A stretch of DNA of 64,000 nucleotides from Micromonospora cremea. GTDB lineage: Bacteria; Actinomycetota; Actinomycetes; Mycobacteriales; Micromonosporaceae. Below, piece after piece: positions 52,174 to 61,397 of this stretch. Position numbers and translations under genes: made by a program. Under the pieces are notes generated by a model. It ran no database searches and was not told the origin of the DNA. It was given only the letters and a program-made list of their open reading frames with translations. The stretch covers positions 1,240,001 to 1,304,000 of the forward strand of contig NZ_FSQT01000001.1 of assembly GCF_900143515.1 (NCBI RefSeq), written 5' to 3'. Position 1 is the stretch's first letter; each line of letters opens with the position of its first letter.

Positions 52174-52919
52174 CCGGCCGAGCGAGTCGAGGCGCCACCG
52201 GCGGCCGTCACCGCGCCACCGGCGGCCGTCACGTCGAACCGAGGTGCGGCGGCGGTGAGCACGGCGGCCCGGGTCGCTGCGGACCACCCGTCGGCCAGCT
52301 CCGCCAGCAGCGCCGCGACCAGTCGGGTCACGTCCGCCTCGGCGCCGGAGTGCAGCGCCTCGGCGACGATCAGCACGGACGAGGTGCCCTCCCGCACGGC
52401 CGACCAGCCGCTCTGCCGGTTCGTCCAGCGTCGGGCGTGGGCACGGCCGGAGGCGTCCACGAAGGTCACCTCACCCGGGTCGGGGTGCTCGGTGTCGCCG
52501 GCGAAGGTCAGGTACTCCTCGTCGCCCCGGGCCGGCCGCACCACCAGGTCGCCGTCGACCCGGTCCAGGTCGAGCACCGCGACCGGGATCGCGTACGCGG
52601 CCGAGACGGCGTTGCAGAGGTCGACCAGGGGGTGCAGCCGGGGCAGGTCGCCGTCCAGGCGCAACCGGCGCAACAGCGCCTCCGCCGCGCACCGGTACCG
52701 GGTGGGTCGCAGCCCCATGGCCGCGTACGCCCGCCGCCACGCCTGGATCTCCGGGAACCCGCTCTCGGCGCCGCCGGCCAACCGCTCACGGGCGCCGGCG
52801 AGATGGCTGGCGGTCCGCTGCGCCACGTCGGCCGTGGCGGTGATCCCGGTGGCTCGCACCACGCCGGCGACGAGATCGGGGTACGCGGCACGGAGTTGCG
52901 CGGAATGCTCGAACTGCAC
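52146..52919 (-). CDS. B3/B4 tRNA-binding-domain protein
   Basis: This encodes a 257-residue protein with the B3/4 domain found in phenylalanyl-tRNA synthetase beta subunits and in free-standing actinobacterial proteins. The N-terminal VQFEHSAQLRAAYPDLVAGVV, AWRRAYAAMGLRPTRYRCAAEALLRRLRLDGDLPRLHPLVDLCNAVSAAYAIPVAV matches this family. FAGDTEHPDPGEVTFVDASGRAHARRWTNRQ follows. AGGAAA precedes the GTG. Free-standing forms may hydrolyse mischarged tRNA, but that is inference. It lies 8 nt after the LysE stop, in an operon with it. Its C-terminus has a duplicated VTAAGGA. Confidence 0.88.
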   Translation of the reverse strand: MQFEHSAQLRAAYPDLVAGVVRATGITATADVAQRTASHLAGARERLAGGAESGFPEIQAWRRAYAAMGLRPTRYRCAAEALLRRLRLDGDLPRLHPLVDLCNAVSAAYAIPVAVLDLDRVDGDLVVRPARGDEEYLTFAGDTEHPDPGEVTFVDASGRAHARRWTNRQSGWSAVREGTSSVLIVAEALHSGAEADVTRLVAALLAELADGWSAATRAAVLTAAAPRFDVTAAGGAVTAAGGASTRSAGQAVSPGTR

Positions 52920-52927
52920 GGGATTTC

Positions 52928-53539
52928 CTATCGTTCGGTGAGGGCGAGCGTCACGCCGAGCGCGACGAACGTGCCAGCGACGGACCGGCGCAGCCAGTCG
53001 GTGACCCGCGGCCGGGTCAGCACCCGCTCGCGGAGGCGTGCCGCGAAGATGCCGTAGCCGCTGAACACCAGGAAGGTGAGCAGCATGAACACCGCGCCGC
53101 AGGCGAGCATCGATCGGGTCGAGCCCGGGGCGGTGGTGTCCACGAACTGCGGCAGGAACGCGACGAAGAACAGCGTCGGCTTCGGGTTGAGCAGGTTGAC
53201 CAGCACCCCGGAGACGATCACCCGGGCCGCCGAGCGGGGTGGCGCGGCGGTGGTCGCCGCGAAGGCGCTGCGGTCCCGCGCGGTCGACCAGCCCAGGTAG
53301 AGCAGGTACGCGACGCCGAGGTACCGGACCACCTCGAACGCCGCCGCGCTCGCCTGCAACAGCGCGGCCAGCCCGGTCAACGCCGCCAGCAGGTGCGGCA
53401 CCACCCCCAGGGTGCAGGCGAACGCGGCCAGCACGCCGGCTCGGGCGCCCCGGGACAGCCCGGCGGAGAGGGTGAAGAACACCCCGGTGCCCGGGGTGAC
53501 CACCACGATCAGCGTGGTGACCAGGAACGGGATCGTCAC
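52928..53539 (-). CDS. LysE/RhtB family amino-acid exporter
   Basis: This encodes a 203-residue membrane protein with six helices. VTPGTGVFFTLSAGLSRGARAGVLAAFACTLG is the family N-terminal motif, VSGVLVNLLNPKPTLFFVAFLPQFV the central signature. GGAGGA precedes the GTG at 53539. It exports a small metabolite, often an amino acid. It is divergent from the MocR regulator at 53601 and coupled with the B3/4 gene. The regulator probably controls both. Confidence 0.92.
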   Translation of the reverse strand: MTIPFLVTTLIVVVTPGTGVFFTLSAGLSRGARAGVLAAFACTLGVVPHLLAALTGLAALLQASAAAFEVVRYLGVAYLLYLGWSTARDRSAFAATTAAPPRSAARVIVSGVLVNLLNPKPTLFFVAFLPQFVDTTAPGSTRSMLACGAVFMLLTFLVFSGYGIFAARLRERVLTRPRVTDWLRRSVAGTFVALGVTLALTER

Positions 53540-53600
53540 GTCGTCCTCCGATGGCCTTGGCGGTGTTCCCTGATCCCCACTCTGCTGCCAGGATGGTCCG

Positions 53601-55097
53601 GTGAGCAGGGCCAAACCGAGAGCACCCGAGAGGTCCATAACGGCCGGCTCGGACTACCTGCACCTGACCATCACCGACGCTCCGCCGGGTGGGCGGGCCG
53701 ACTGGCTGGCCGGCCGGCTGCGCCAGGCCATCGCCGACGGGCGGGTGCCGGTCGGCGGGCGGCTGCCGGCCACCCGGGTGCTCGCCGCCGACCTCGGTGT
53801 CTCCCGGGGCGTGGTCACCGAGGCGTACCAGCGGCTGACCGAGGAGGGGCATGTCACCGGTCGGGGCCGCGCCGGCACGGTGGTCGTCGCCGCCCCGCCC
53901 GCGCCCGCCCCGCCGTCGCCCGCCCCGACCGCCGCGTCGGCGCCGGCCGCGCTCTTCCCTCCCGCTCCGGGCAGCGACATCTTCGACGCGGTACGCGCGG
54001 CGAGCGCGACCATCGACCTGACGCCCGGCGTACCCGATCTGGCCGCTTTTCCGCGCGCGGACTGGCTGCGCGCCGAACGGACCGTGCTGCGCCACCTCGC
54101 CGCCGCCGACCTGGGCTACGGCGACCCGTGCGGCACGCCCGCGCTGCGTCGGGCCGTGGCCGCCTGGCTCGCCCGCAGCCGGGGCGTCGCCGTCGACCCC
54201 GTCGAGGTGATCATCGTGGCGGGCGTGTCCCAGGCGCTCGGGCTGCTCGCCCAGGCGCTCGGCCCGGCCGGCATCGGCCGCATCGCGGTCGAGGACCCCG
54301 GCTCGTTGGGCGTACGGCAGCACCTGAACAACTGGGGGGTCGACACCCCGCCGATCGCGGTGGACGGCGCGGGGCTGCGCGTCGACGAGTTGGCCGCCAG
54401 CGGCGCGCCCGCCGTGATGCTCACCCCCGCGCACCAGTTCCCGACCGGCGTGGTGCTCGACGGCGACCGCCGCCGCCAGCTCGTCGACTGGGCCCGGTCC
54501 GGCGGTCTGATCATCGAGGACGACTACGACGCCGAGCACCGCTACGACCGGCCCCCGGTGCCGGCGCTGCGCGGCCTGCTGCCCGAGCAGGTCTGCTACG
54601 CCGGCAGCGTGTCCAAGCTGCTCGCCCCGGCGCTGCGGGTCGGCTGGCTGCTCGTGCCGGCCCGCCACCGGGAGGCGGTGGTGGCCGCCAAGCGCAACGC
54701 CGACCTGGGCAACGCGGTGCTACCGCAACTGGTGCTGGCGGAGCTGATGACCTCCGGCGCGTTGGAGCGACAACTGCGGCTGCTGCGCCGCCGACACATC
54801 CGCCGCCGGGACGCGATGATCGCCGCGCTGACCCGGCACCTGCCCGGCGCGACCGTGCATGGCGCGGCGGCCGGGCTGCACCTGATGATCACACTGGACT
54901 CCGAGCTGGCCGACACCGAGCTGGCGGCGGCGACGTTGGCCCGCGGGGTGAAGGTGCAGCCGCTGTCCTGGCACTGCCAGCGGCCACACCGGCCAGGTCT
55001 GGTGCTCGGCTACGCGGCGAACACCGCATCGGACATCGAAGAGGGTGTCGCGACGATCGCCACCGCGCTCCGCCAGCTCCGCCGCCGGAACGGCTGA
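53601..55097 (+). CDS. MocR/PdxR-type GntR regulator with aminotransferase domain
   Basis: This encodes a 498-residue regulator. The N-terminal GntR winged helix (about 28-95: LAGRLRQAIADGRVPVGGRLPATRVLAADLGVSRGVVTEAYQRLTEEGHV) and Pro/Ala linker lead to a fold-type I PLP domain (about 125-495). In it the PLP Lys is in AGSVSKLLAPALRVGW and the phosphate site DYDAEHRY is present. RRHIRRRDAMIAAL and LHLMI follow. Effectors are amino acids or vitamin B6. It is divergent from LysE, 61 bp apart, so that exporter is the likely target. Confidence 0.94.
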   Translation: MSRAKPRAPERSITAGSDYLHLTITDAPPGGRADWLAGRLRQAIADGRVPVGGRLPATRVLAADLGVSRGVVTEAYQRLTEEGHVTGRGRAGTVVVAAPPAPAPPSPAPTAASAPAALFPPAPGSDIFDAVRAASATIDLTPGVPDLAAFPRADWLRAERTVLRHLAAADLGYGDPCGTPALRRAVAAWLARSRGVAVDPVEVIIVAGVSQALGLLAQALGPAGIGRIAVEDPGSLGVRQHLNNWGVDTPPIAVDGAGLRVDELAASGAPAVMLTPAHQFPTGVVLDGDRRRQLVDWARSGGLIIEDDYDAEHRYDRPPVPALRGLLPEQVCYAGSVSKLLAPALRVGWLLVPARHREAVVAAKRNADLGNAVLPQLVLAELMTSGALERQLRLLRRRHIRRRDAMIAALTRHLPGATVHGAAAGLHLMITLDSELADTELAAATLARGVKVQPLSWHCQRPHRPGLVLGYAANTASDIEEGVATIATALRQLRRRNG

Positions 55098-55109
55098 AGG
55101 TCCGGGGCC

Positions 55110-55130
55110 GACCGGGCGGTCCGCCCGGTC
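55110..55130. terminator. hairpin between MocR and the ABC partner gene
   Basis: GACCGGGCGG (55110-55119) and CCGCCCGGTC (55121-55130) are complementary with almost no loop, lying between convergent stops. Confidence 0.45.
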
Positions 55131-56550
55131 AGCCCACGAGCAGGCGGACCAGGACCAGCACGGCGAGCAGCGCCGGCCCCCGCGCGCCCTGGCGCAGCAG
55201 GTCGACCGGGATCATCCCGAACGGCGTGTTCACCGTCGCCCCGCCGTAGTCGATCGCCGGTCGGGTGGCGGACCGCCAGGCGGCGGCCACCACTCCGAGC
55301 GCCAGCGTCGGCGCGAGCCACGCCGGCCCGCCGTCGACGGTCGACAGGGTCAGCAGCCACCACAGGCCCGCGCCGACTGCCGGCACGACCACGTGGATCC
55401 CGCGCAGCGCCGCGTCACTGCCACCGAGCGCCCGGCGCAACCCGGGCGACCGGCTGACCGACCGCAGGCCACCGGTCAACCGGTCGGCGGCGAGGTAGCC
55501 GAACACCACCTGCGCGGCACCGGCCAGCCCGGGCAGGGCGAGCGCCGTGGCGTACTGGACTCCGATCAGCGCCGCCCAGATCAGCAGGGCGCTGGGGTGG
55601 CGGCGGAGCCGGCGCACGTCGGCCTGGAGCAGCGCCCACCAGCCGGGGCCGGGCAGGAACCGGCTGCTGCGCACCCGGCCGATGCGGCGCCAGCGCCGGC
55701 TCTCCACCAAGCCGGTGAGCAGGCTCGGGTCGAGCAGGATCGTGGCCGTGGCGGCGGCGTTGGCGAACTGCGCGCCGGTGGTCAGGGTGGCCCGGTCCAC
55801 CCGGGGCAGCGCGCGGACCGCGAGGACGGTGGCGACGACCGCGAGAGGCACCGCGACGGCCACCAGGGCGGCGGTCGGTGTCGCCGCCGGCCGGGGCAGT
55901 CCGTCGCCGAGACGACCGACGAGCACCACCAGCCCCGTGATGATGGCGGCCGCCAGCAGCGGCACCGCCCCCGCCACGGCCGGCCACCGCCGGCCCGCCC
56001 GGCTGCTCTGGGCGACGACGCTCAGCGCCAGCGCGGCCGCTCCCCACCCCGCGCCGGCCGCCGCCGCCCAGCCCAGCGCGGTCGGGTCGCTGACGCCGCC
56101 GAGCGCCGCCACGGCCACCCCGAGCAGCGCGGTGCCGGCCGCCGCGGCCGTCAGCAGGACGCCGAGGCGTGGCGTCAGCCAGGTCCGCCGGTCGACCGGC
56201 GCGCTGGTCACCCAGCTCTGGGTCGCCGGGGTGACCAGCAGCGGACCGAGCGCCCGCAGGCCGCGCCAGGCGAGCCCGGCGCCGGCCAGCAGCGCGGCGA
56301 CCGCCAGCCACCAGCGCACCCCCGGATCGGCCCGGCCGACGGTGGGGGAGTTCAGCATGTCGCGGCTGGCGCTGATCGCGAACCAGCCGTACATGCCCAC
56401 GAAGAGGACCATGACGTACGCGTCGCCCAGCACGTCGCCCAGGGAGTGGTCGTGATGCCGGCGGCGGGCCTGGCGCAGGCGCGTACGCACCTGCCGGGCG
56501 GTGGGCACCCCGGCCGGCGCGTCGGCGACGGTTGCCGGCGGGGCGGTCAC
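55129..56550 (-). CDS. ABC-associated multi-membrane protein (DUF6297-like)
   Basis: This encodes a 473-residue protein with about ten membrane helices and a GTG start at 56550. That start overlaps the stop of the ABC ATPase by 4 nt (GTGA), so the two are partners. The N-terminus has a basic Arg/His region (RTRLRQARRRHHDHSLGD). Repeated Ala/Leu helices follow, and a central soluble region (SRRWRRIGRVRSSRFLPGPGWWALLQADVRRLRRHP). It has no EAA loop, so it is not a sugar-type permease; it resembles large actinobacterial exporters of unknown substrate. I recall this pair (ABC ATPase plus DUF6297) from Micromonospora-type genomes. Confidence 0.85.
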   Translation of the reverse strand: MTAPPATVADAPAGVPTARQVRTRLRQARRRHHDHSLGDVLGDAYVMVLFVGMYGWFAISASRDMLNSPTVGRADPGVRWWLAVAALLAGAGLAWRGLRALGPLLVTPATQSWVTSAPVDRRTWLTPRLGVLLTAAAAGTALLGVAVAALGGVSDPTALGWAAAAGAGWGAAALALSVVAQSSRAGRRWPAVAGAVPLLAAAIITGLVVLVGRLGDGLPRPAATPTAALVAVAVPLAVVATVLAVRALPRVDRATLTTGAQFANAAATATILLDPSLLTGLVESRRWRRIGRVRSSRFLPGPGWWALLQADVRRLRRHPSALLIWAALIGVQYATALALPGLAGAAQVVFGYLAADRLTGGLRSVSRSPGLRRALGGSDAALRGIHVVVPAVGAGLWWLLTLSTVDGGPAWLAPTLALGVVAAAWRSATRPAIDYGGATVNTPFGMIPVDLLRQGARGPALLAVLVLVRLLVG

Positions 56551-57170
56551 CGGCCGATCTCGATGCGCTCGTCGACCACCGCGTCGATCAGCTCCGGGTC
56601 GTGCGAGGCCAGCAGCACGGCGGTGCCCGCCTCCCGCTCCCGACGCAGCCGGTCGGCCAACCACTGCCGGCCGCGTACGTCCAGCCGCTGCTCCGGCTCG
56701 TCCAGGATCAGCACCCGGCGCGGGCGGACGAAGCAGGACGCCAGCGCCAGCCGGCGGCGCTGCCCGCTGGACAGGGTCACCGGCAGTTGGTCGCGGGCCG
56801 GTTCCAGGCCCAGCTCGGCGAGCACCTCCTCGACCGGCTCGGCGTTGCCGCCGTGCGCGTACGCGACCAGCTCCAGGTGCTCGACCACGGACAGGTCGGG
56901 AAAGAAGTCGATGTCGTCCAGGGCGGCCGCCATCAGCGCCCGGACCTGGGGATCGGTCTCGTCGGCCCGGCGCCCCTGCACCCGCACCTCGCCCGCGTCC
57001 GGCCGGTCGGCGCCGACCACGCAGCGCAGGAGGGTGGTCTTGCCGCTGCCGTTGGGGCCCAGCACCACCGCGATCCGGCCCGCCTGGAGCGTGAAGCTCA
57101 CGTCGTCGAGCACGACCAGGTTGCCGAAGTTGCGGCTAAGTCCCCGCACCGAGAGCGCATCCACGGTCAC
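56547..57170 (-). CDS. ABC transporter ATP-binding protein
   Basis: This encodes a 207-residue ATPase, complete and canonical: Walker A VLGPNGSGKTTLL, Q-loop segment about AAALDDIDFFPDLSVVEHL, signature LSSGQRRRLALASCFVRPRR, Walker B VLILDEPEQRLD and switch His in VLLASHD. GGGAGAG precedes the GTG at 57170. It powers the membrane partner at 55129. By contrast the ABC homologue at 62671 lacks these motifs. Confidence 0.94.
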   Translation of the reverse strand: MTVDALSVRGLSRNFGNLVVLDDVSFTLQAGRIAVVLGPNGSGKTTLLRCVVGADRPDAGEVRVQGRRADETDPQVRALMAAALDDIDFFPDLSVVEHLELVAYAHGGNAEPVEEVLAELGLEPARDQLPVTLSSGQRRRLALASCFVRPRRVLILDEPEQRLDVRGRQWLADRLRREREAGTAVLLASHDPELIDAVVDERIEIGR

Positions 57171-57255
57171 ACACTCTCCCAGACCCCTGCAACCGGCCAA
57201 CCTGAGCGACCCACATCACGCGGACTCCCCGTGCCCAGGGTGGGCCGAGCGCGGA

Positions 57256-59634
57256 TCACCGACCGGCGGCCGGCAGGTCGCTGTCGTCCTCCAGCCGGCT
57301 GTCCGCGGCGGCCTGCCCGTCGGCGTCGCCGACCTCCTCGGCCACCGCAGCCGCGTCCGCCCAGTGTCGCCGCGCCTCGGCCGGGTCGCCCAGCGCGGCG
57401 GCGGCATCGCCCAGGTACAGCAGGGTGCGCGCCAGCCCCGCGGTGGGCCGGCTCTCCTCGCGCAACCGCCGGCCCTCGGCCAGCAGCTCGTACGCCGCCC
57501 GCGCCTGCCCGGGCGCGGCGGCCAGCAGCGTCGCCCCGGCGTTGAGCAGCGCCGCCGCCCGGCTCGTCGGGTCGCTGACCGACTCGTACTCGCGCAGCGC
57601 GGCCCGCCACGCCTGCGCGGCGTCCAGGTGCTCGCCGAGGGCGGCGTGCACCAGCACCAGGTTGGTCAGCGCCGCCGCGTAGCCGCGGGCGTCACCCACC
57701 GACCGGAACGTGTTCGCCGCCCGCACCAGATGGTGGTGCGCGGTGTCCAGCTCCCCCCGGGCCAGCTGCGCCGCGCCGAGGCCCAGGTCGGTGAGCGCGT
57801 GCCCGGCCCGGTCCGCCCCCGAGCGGTGCCGGCGGGACAGCTCCAGGTGCTCCACCGCGTCGTCGAGCTGGCCCAGGTCGAGCAGGGCCAGCCCGAGGTT
57901 CATCCGGGCCTGGGCGGTGCCCCGCCGGCCGCGCTCGGCCACCGCGAGGGTGAGCGCGGCGGCGGCGCCCTGCGGGTCGTGCCGGCGCCGGCGCAGCACG
58001 CCCAGCTCGTTGTGCGCCCACCCGGCGATCTCCGGTCGGTCGTCGGCGGTCGGGGTGGCCAGCACGGTGCGGCAGACCTGCTCCCACTCGTCCAGCCGCT
58101 CGACGTGCGCCAGCCATCCGCACAGCGCCACGGCCAGCCGGAACCACCACCGGCGCACCCGGCGGGGCAGCGTCTCGGCCGCGCCGGCCGGCACCCGGAC
58201 CACCGCCAGCAGCAGCTCCTGGTGCAGGTCGAACCAGCCGTACGGGTCGTCGTCCAGCGGCAGTGACCACTCCCGGTCCGGTGGGGAGCCGAGGACGGCC
58301 AGGTTGGCCGCGTGCCGTTCCGCCCGGCGGGCCAGGTGCCGGGTCAGCCGGGCCTGCGCGGCGACCCGGGCCCGGGCCGGATCGGCGTCCCGCAGGTGTA
58401 GCCGGGCGTTGCCGGCCAGCAGCGGACGGATCTCGTACCGGTCGCCGGGCGCGCCCACCACGAACGCCGCGGCGGCCAACTGGTCGAGCAGCGCGGTCAC
58501 CCGTTCCGGGTGCCGGCCGGCCAGCGCGGCGATGGCCGGCCGGTCCACCGGGGCGGGGGCCAGCGACATCAGCCGGTACAGCCGGCGGGCCTCCCGGGTC
58601 AACGCCCGGTACGCGGTGTCCCGCTCGGTGACCAGCCGGGCCGCCGGCGAGACGGTGACCCGCTGGTGCGGGGGCGTCTGCACCGCGCGGCGCAGCGCGT
58701 CGAGCACGTCGGCGTGCCGCCAGCCGTGCTGGGCGGTGCGGTAGCCGAGCGCCCGGACGGTGCGGGGCTGCCGCCCGCACAGCTCGACGATCTCGCCGAC
58801 GGCGGGATCGGTGCGTGGGTCGGCGCGGCGGGCCCGCGCGGCCGGGGCGGCCCCCCCGGCGGCGGCGAACAGCTCGACCGCCTCGGCCGGGCCCGGCTCG
58901 GCGATCCAGTGCGCGACCACGCCCTCCAGCCCACTCAGCGCCGGACCGCCGGCGAGCAGCAGCCGGCAGGTCCGTGCGGTGGGCGGCAGCAGCGGCCGGA
59001 CCTGCTCGGGTCGGTCGACGTTGTCCAGCACCAGCAGGATCTTGCGGCCGTCGAGCTGGCCACGCAGCGCGTCGGCGGCGACCGCGAGGGCGTCCGGCCG
59101 GCCGGAGATCGGCGGAGCGGTGCCCAGCACCCCGGCCAGCGCGGTGAGCACCTGCCGGGCGGACCGGGGCCGACCGCCGCGGCGCAGGTCGAGGTAGTAC
59201 TGCCCGTCCGGGAAGTCCTCCCGGCACAGGTTCGCCGCCTGCACGGCGCAGGCGGAGGTGCCCACCGCCCGCCGGCCCAGCACGGCCACCGCATGCTCCC
59301 GGGTGAGCAGCGCGAGCACCGCCTCGACGTGCTCGTCGCGGCCGGTGAAGCCGGCCGGATAGGGCAGCGTCGGCGCACCGGTGGCCGGTGCGGCGACGAC
59401 CTCGGTGGGCTCCGGGCTCACCTCCCGACCGGCACGGCGCCGGCGCATCTCGAACACCACGAACCCGATCGCGCCGCTGACCACCAGCGCGATGCTGGCC
59501 GGCCCGAGCACGCTGGCCGCCAGCTCGGAGAGCATGTTGCTGGCCAGGTTGCCGAGCACCCCGCTGACCAGCGTGCCGACCGCGATCAGCACCGGCCAGC
59601 GCGGCCCCCGGCCGCTGCCGGTGGGGCCGGTCAC
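57256..59634 (-). CDS. membrane-anchored NB-ARC/TPR protein with degenerate P-loop
   Basis: This encodes a 792-residue protein, translationally coupled (GTGA) to the fused permease upstream. Two N-terminal helices (about 13-32, 45-62) are followed by RRRR and an NTPase domain of the STAND/NB-ARC type (about 92-340). The opening GFTGRDEHVEAVLALL is typical. The Walker A is GRRAVGTSA (120-128) and lacks the Lys and usual GK(S/T); Walker B ILLVLDNVD (199-207) is kept; the usual TSR sensor is replaced by LLAGGPAL. Residues 340-575 are helical. Eight or so TPR-like repeats lie at 580-775 (WAHNELGVLRRRRHDPQG, ARMNLGLALLDLGQLDDAVEHL, HALTDLGLGAAQLARGELDTA). It is probably a membrane-proximal scaffold or sensor; NTP hydrolysis is doubtful. 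Confidence 0.85.
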   Translation of the reverse strand: MTGPTGSGRGPRWPVLIAVGTLVSGVLGNLASNMLSELAASVLGPASIALVVSGAIGFVVFEMRRRRAGREVSPEPTEVVAAPATGAPTLPYPAGFTGRDEHVEAVLALLTREHAVAVLGRRAVGTSACAVQAANLCREDFPDGQYYLDLRRGGRPRSARQVLTALAGVLGTAPPISGRPDALAVAADALRGQLDGRKILLVLDNVDRPEQVRPLLPPTARTCRLLLAGGPALSGLEGVVAHWIAEPGPAEAVELFAAAGGAAPAARARRADPRTDPAVGEIVELCGRQPRTVRALGYRTAQHGWRHADVLDALRRAVQTPPHQRVTVSPAARLVTERDTAYRALTREARRLYRLMSLAPAPVDRPAIAALAGRHPERVTALLDQLAAAAFVVGAPGDRYEIRPLLAGNARLHLRDADPARARVAAQARLTRHLARRAERHAANLAVLGSPPDREWSLPLDDDPYGWFDLHQELLLAVVRVPAGAAETLPRRVRRWWFRLAVALCGWLAHVERLDEWEQVCRTVLATPTADDRPEIAGWAHNELGVLRRRRHDPQGAAAALTLAVAERGRRGTAQARMNLGLALLDLGQLDDAVEHLELSRRHRSGADRAGHALTDLGLGAAQLARGELDTAHHHLVRAANTFRSVGDARGYAAALTNLVLVHAALGEHLDAAQAWRAALREYESVSDPTSRAAALLNAGATLLAAAPGQARAAYELLAEGRRLREESRPTAGLARTLLYLGDAAAALGDPAEARRHWADAAAVAEEVGDADGQAAADSRLEDDSDLPAAGR

Positions 59635-61397
59635 CGGACGCCACCGGAGACCAGCCCGGCGACGAGCTGCCGCCGGGCGAGCACCACCAGCAGCACCGGC
59701 AACACCGAGGCGAGCACCGAGCTGGCGGCCAGCACGCCGCTGTTGGACACGAAGCCACGCGACTGCCCGGCCAGGAACAGCCCCAGCGGGGTGGCCTCCG
59801 GCCCGCTGAACAGCAGGCCCACCACCAGGTCGTTCCAGACCTGGACGAACTCCAGCACGCAGACCGCGACCACCGCGGGCAGGTTGTGCCGGGCCAGCCG
59901 GCGCAGCGTGTCCCACCAGCGCCGCCCGCCCAGCCGGGCGCCGCGCACCTGCTCGGCGGGCAGGTCGGCGAACGCGTTGCGCAGCACCAGCACCGCGAAC
60001 GGCACGCCCAACGCCACGTGCACCAGGGCCAGGCCGCGGGAGGTCCCGGAGGAGAGCACCAGGCCCAGCACCTCGTTGACCGGCCCGGCGATGACCTGGA
60101 TCGGCACGACGCTGGCGGCCAGCAGCAGCAGCCCGGTGGCCTGCGCGGCCGGCCCGGTCAACCAGGCCAGCGGGTACGCGGCCAGCAGCGCGACCACCAG
60201 CACCGTGGCGGTCACCACGGTGGCCAGCAGCAGTGTGAAGCCCAGCGTCCGCCACAGCTCGCCGCCGGTGACCAGGTCACGGTAGGAGCCGACCCCCGGC
60301 GGGGCCGACCACCAGCCGCGCGCCGCAGCGTCCACCTGCCCGTGCAGCGAGGTGGCGACCAGCACCACCAGCGGCACCAGCCAGGCCACCGCGGCACCCG
60401 CCGCGAGCAGCCGGAACACCCGCCGGGGCGGCGCCACCCGGTCCGGGTCCGGTGGTGTCTCGGCCCGCGGTGGCGGCCACGCCTGCCGCACGAACAGCGC
60501 CGCCACGAGGATCCCGCCGATGACCGCCACCAGCCACACCACACCGAGCGCGGCGCCCTCGCCGGTGGTCGTGCCACCCGAGGTCTGCCAGACCCGCAGC
60601 GCGAGCACGGCGGCCTCGTCGCGAACCGAGCCGGGGGTCATCACCAGGATCAGGTCGAAGGTGCGGCTGGTGCCCACCGCGACCAGCGCGAAGACCACCG
60701 CCACGGTACGCAGCAGCAACGGGCGCCACTGCGCGTCCCACAGCACGTGCCGGCGACCGCCGCCGTAGGCGCGTACCGCGTCGGCCAGGCTCGGCGGCAC
60801 CGCGTCCAACGCGGCCCGGAAGACCAGCACGGCCAGCCCGACCCAGGCCCAGACGAACGCCGACATCAGCGCCACCGTGACCAGGCCCGGCCCGAGCAGA
60901 TGCGGGGCGTCCTCGGCGGACCGGCCGGTCAGCCGCGCCGCGATCAGCGTGGCCAGGCCCCTGCTCGGGTCGGGGTCGTACATCAGCCGGAAGGTCACGC
61001 CGGTGACGACCAGCGGCAACGCCACCGGCACCAGCAGGATCAGGCGGACCAGCCCGCCCTCCTGGGAGCGGCGCGACGCGGCGGCGAGCAGGTAGCCCAG
61101 CGCCGTCACCACCGCCGGCACCAGCACCGCCCAGAGGACCGTGCGGCCGACCACCGCGCCGGTGTCCGGCGCGTCGAGCGCGGCGCGGAAGTGCTCTGCG
61201 CCGACCCAGTGACCGTCGGTGGTGACGCTGGCGTGCACGGTCCGCAGAACCGGCCACAGCACCAGACCGCCGAGCAGCAGGATCGCCGGCAGCAGCAGTG
61301 CGGAGGTCGCTCCGGCCGCCGGGTAGGCCCGGCCGCGCCGGGGCGGCCCCACGTCGTCGAGCACGGCCAGCTCGCCGAGCACGCGAACCTGGCTCAT
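59631..61397 (-). CDS. fused sugar-type ABC permease (MalF and MalG halves in one chain)
   Basis: This encodes a 588-residue membrane protein with two permease halves. Each has an EAA-loop-like segment: first DAVRAYGGGRRHVLWDAQWRPLLLRT (about 200-225), second LPAEQVRGARLGGRRWWDTLRRLARHNLP (about 480-510). The halves are joined by a charged linker about residue 285-315 (RQAWPPPRAETPPDPDRVAPP). The first half begins with the TM signature of MalF-type (LLLGGLVLWPVLRTVHASVT), the second with VPLVVLVATSLHG. ATG 61397 overlaps the upstream SBP stop by 4 nt. Normally two separate proteins supply these halves; the fusion is in frame and complete. The loops still could dock an ATPase, but the encoded partner ATPase is degenerate. 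Confidence 0.88.
   Translation of the reverse strand: MSQVRVLGELAVLDDVGPPRRGRAYPAAGATSALLLPAILLLGGLVLWPVLRTVHASVTTDGHWVGAEHFRAALDAPDTGAVVGRTVLWAVLVPAVVTALGYLLAAASRRSQEGGLVRLILLVPVALPLVVTGVTFRLMYDPDPSRGLATLIAARLTGRSAEDAPHLLGPGLVTVALMSAFVWAWVGLAVLVFRAALDAVPPSLADAVRAYGGGRRHVLWDAQWRPLLLRTVAVVFALVAVGTSRTFDLILVMTPGSVRDEAAVLALRVWQTSGGTTTGEGAALGVVWLVAVIGGILVAALFVRQAWPPPRAETPPDPDRVAPPRRVFRLLAAGAAVAWLVPLVVLVATSLHGQVDAAARGWWSAPPGVGSYRDLVTGGELWRTLGFTLLLATVVTATVLVVALLAAYPLAWLTGPAAQATGLLLLAASVVPIQVIAGPVNEVLGLVLSSGTSRGLALVHVALGVPFAVLVLRNAFADLPAEQVRGARLGGRRWWDTLRRLARHNLPAVVAVCVLEFVQVWNDLVVGLLFSGPEATPLGLFLAGQSRGFVSNSGVLAASSVLASVLPVLLVVLARRQLVAGLVSGGVR

Noticed and set aside
55045..58266. 1073-residue open frame on the plus strand
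   Set aside because: It runs antisense to three well-supported minus-strand genes (ABC partner, ATPase, NB-ARC/TPR). Its product is Arg/Gly/Gln-rich without domains, a usual shadow of high GC content.
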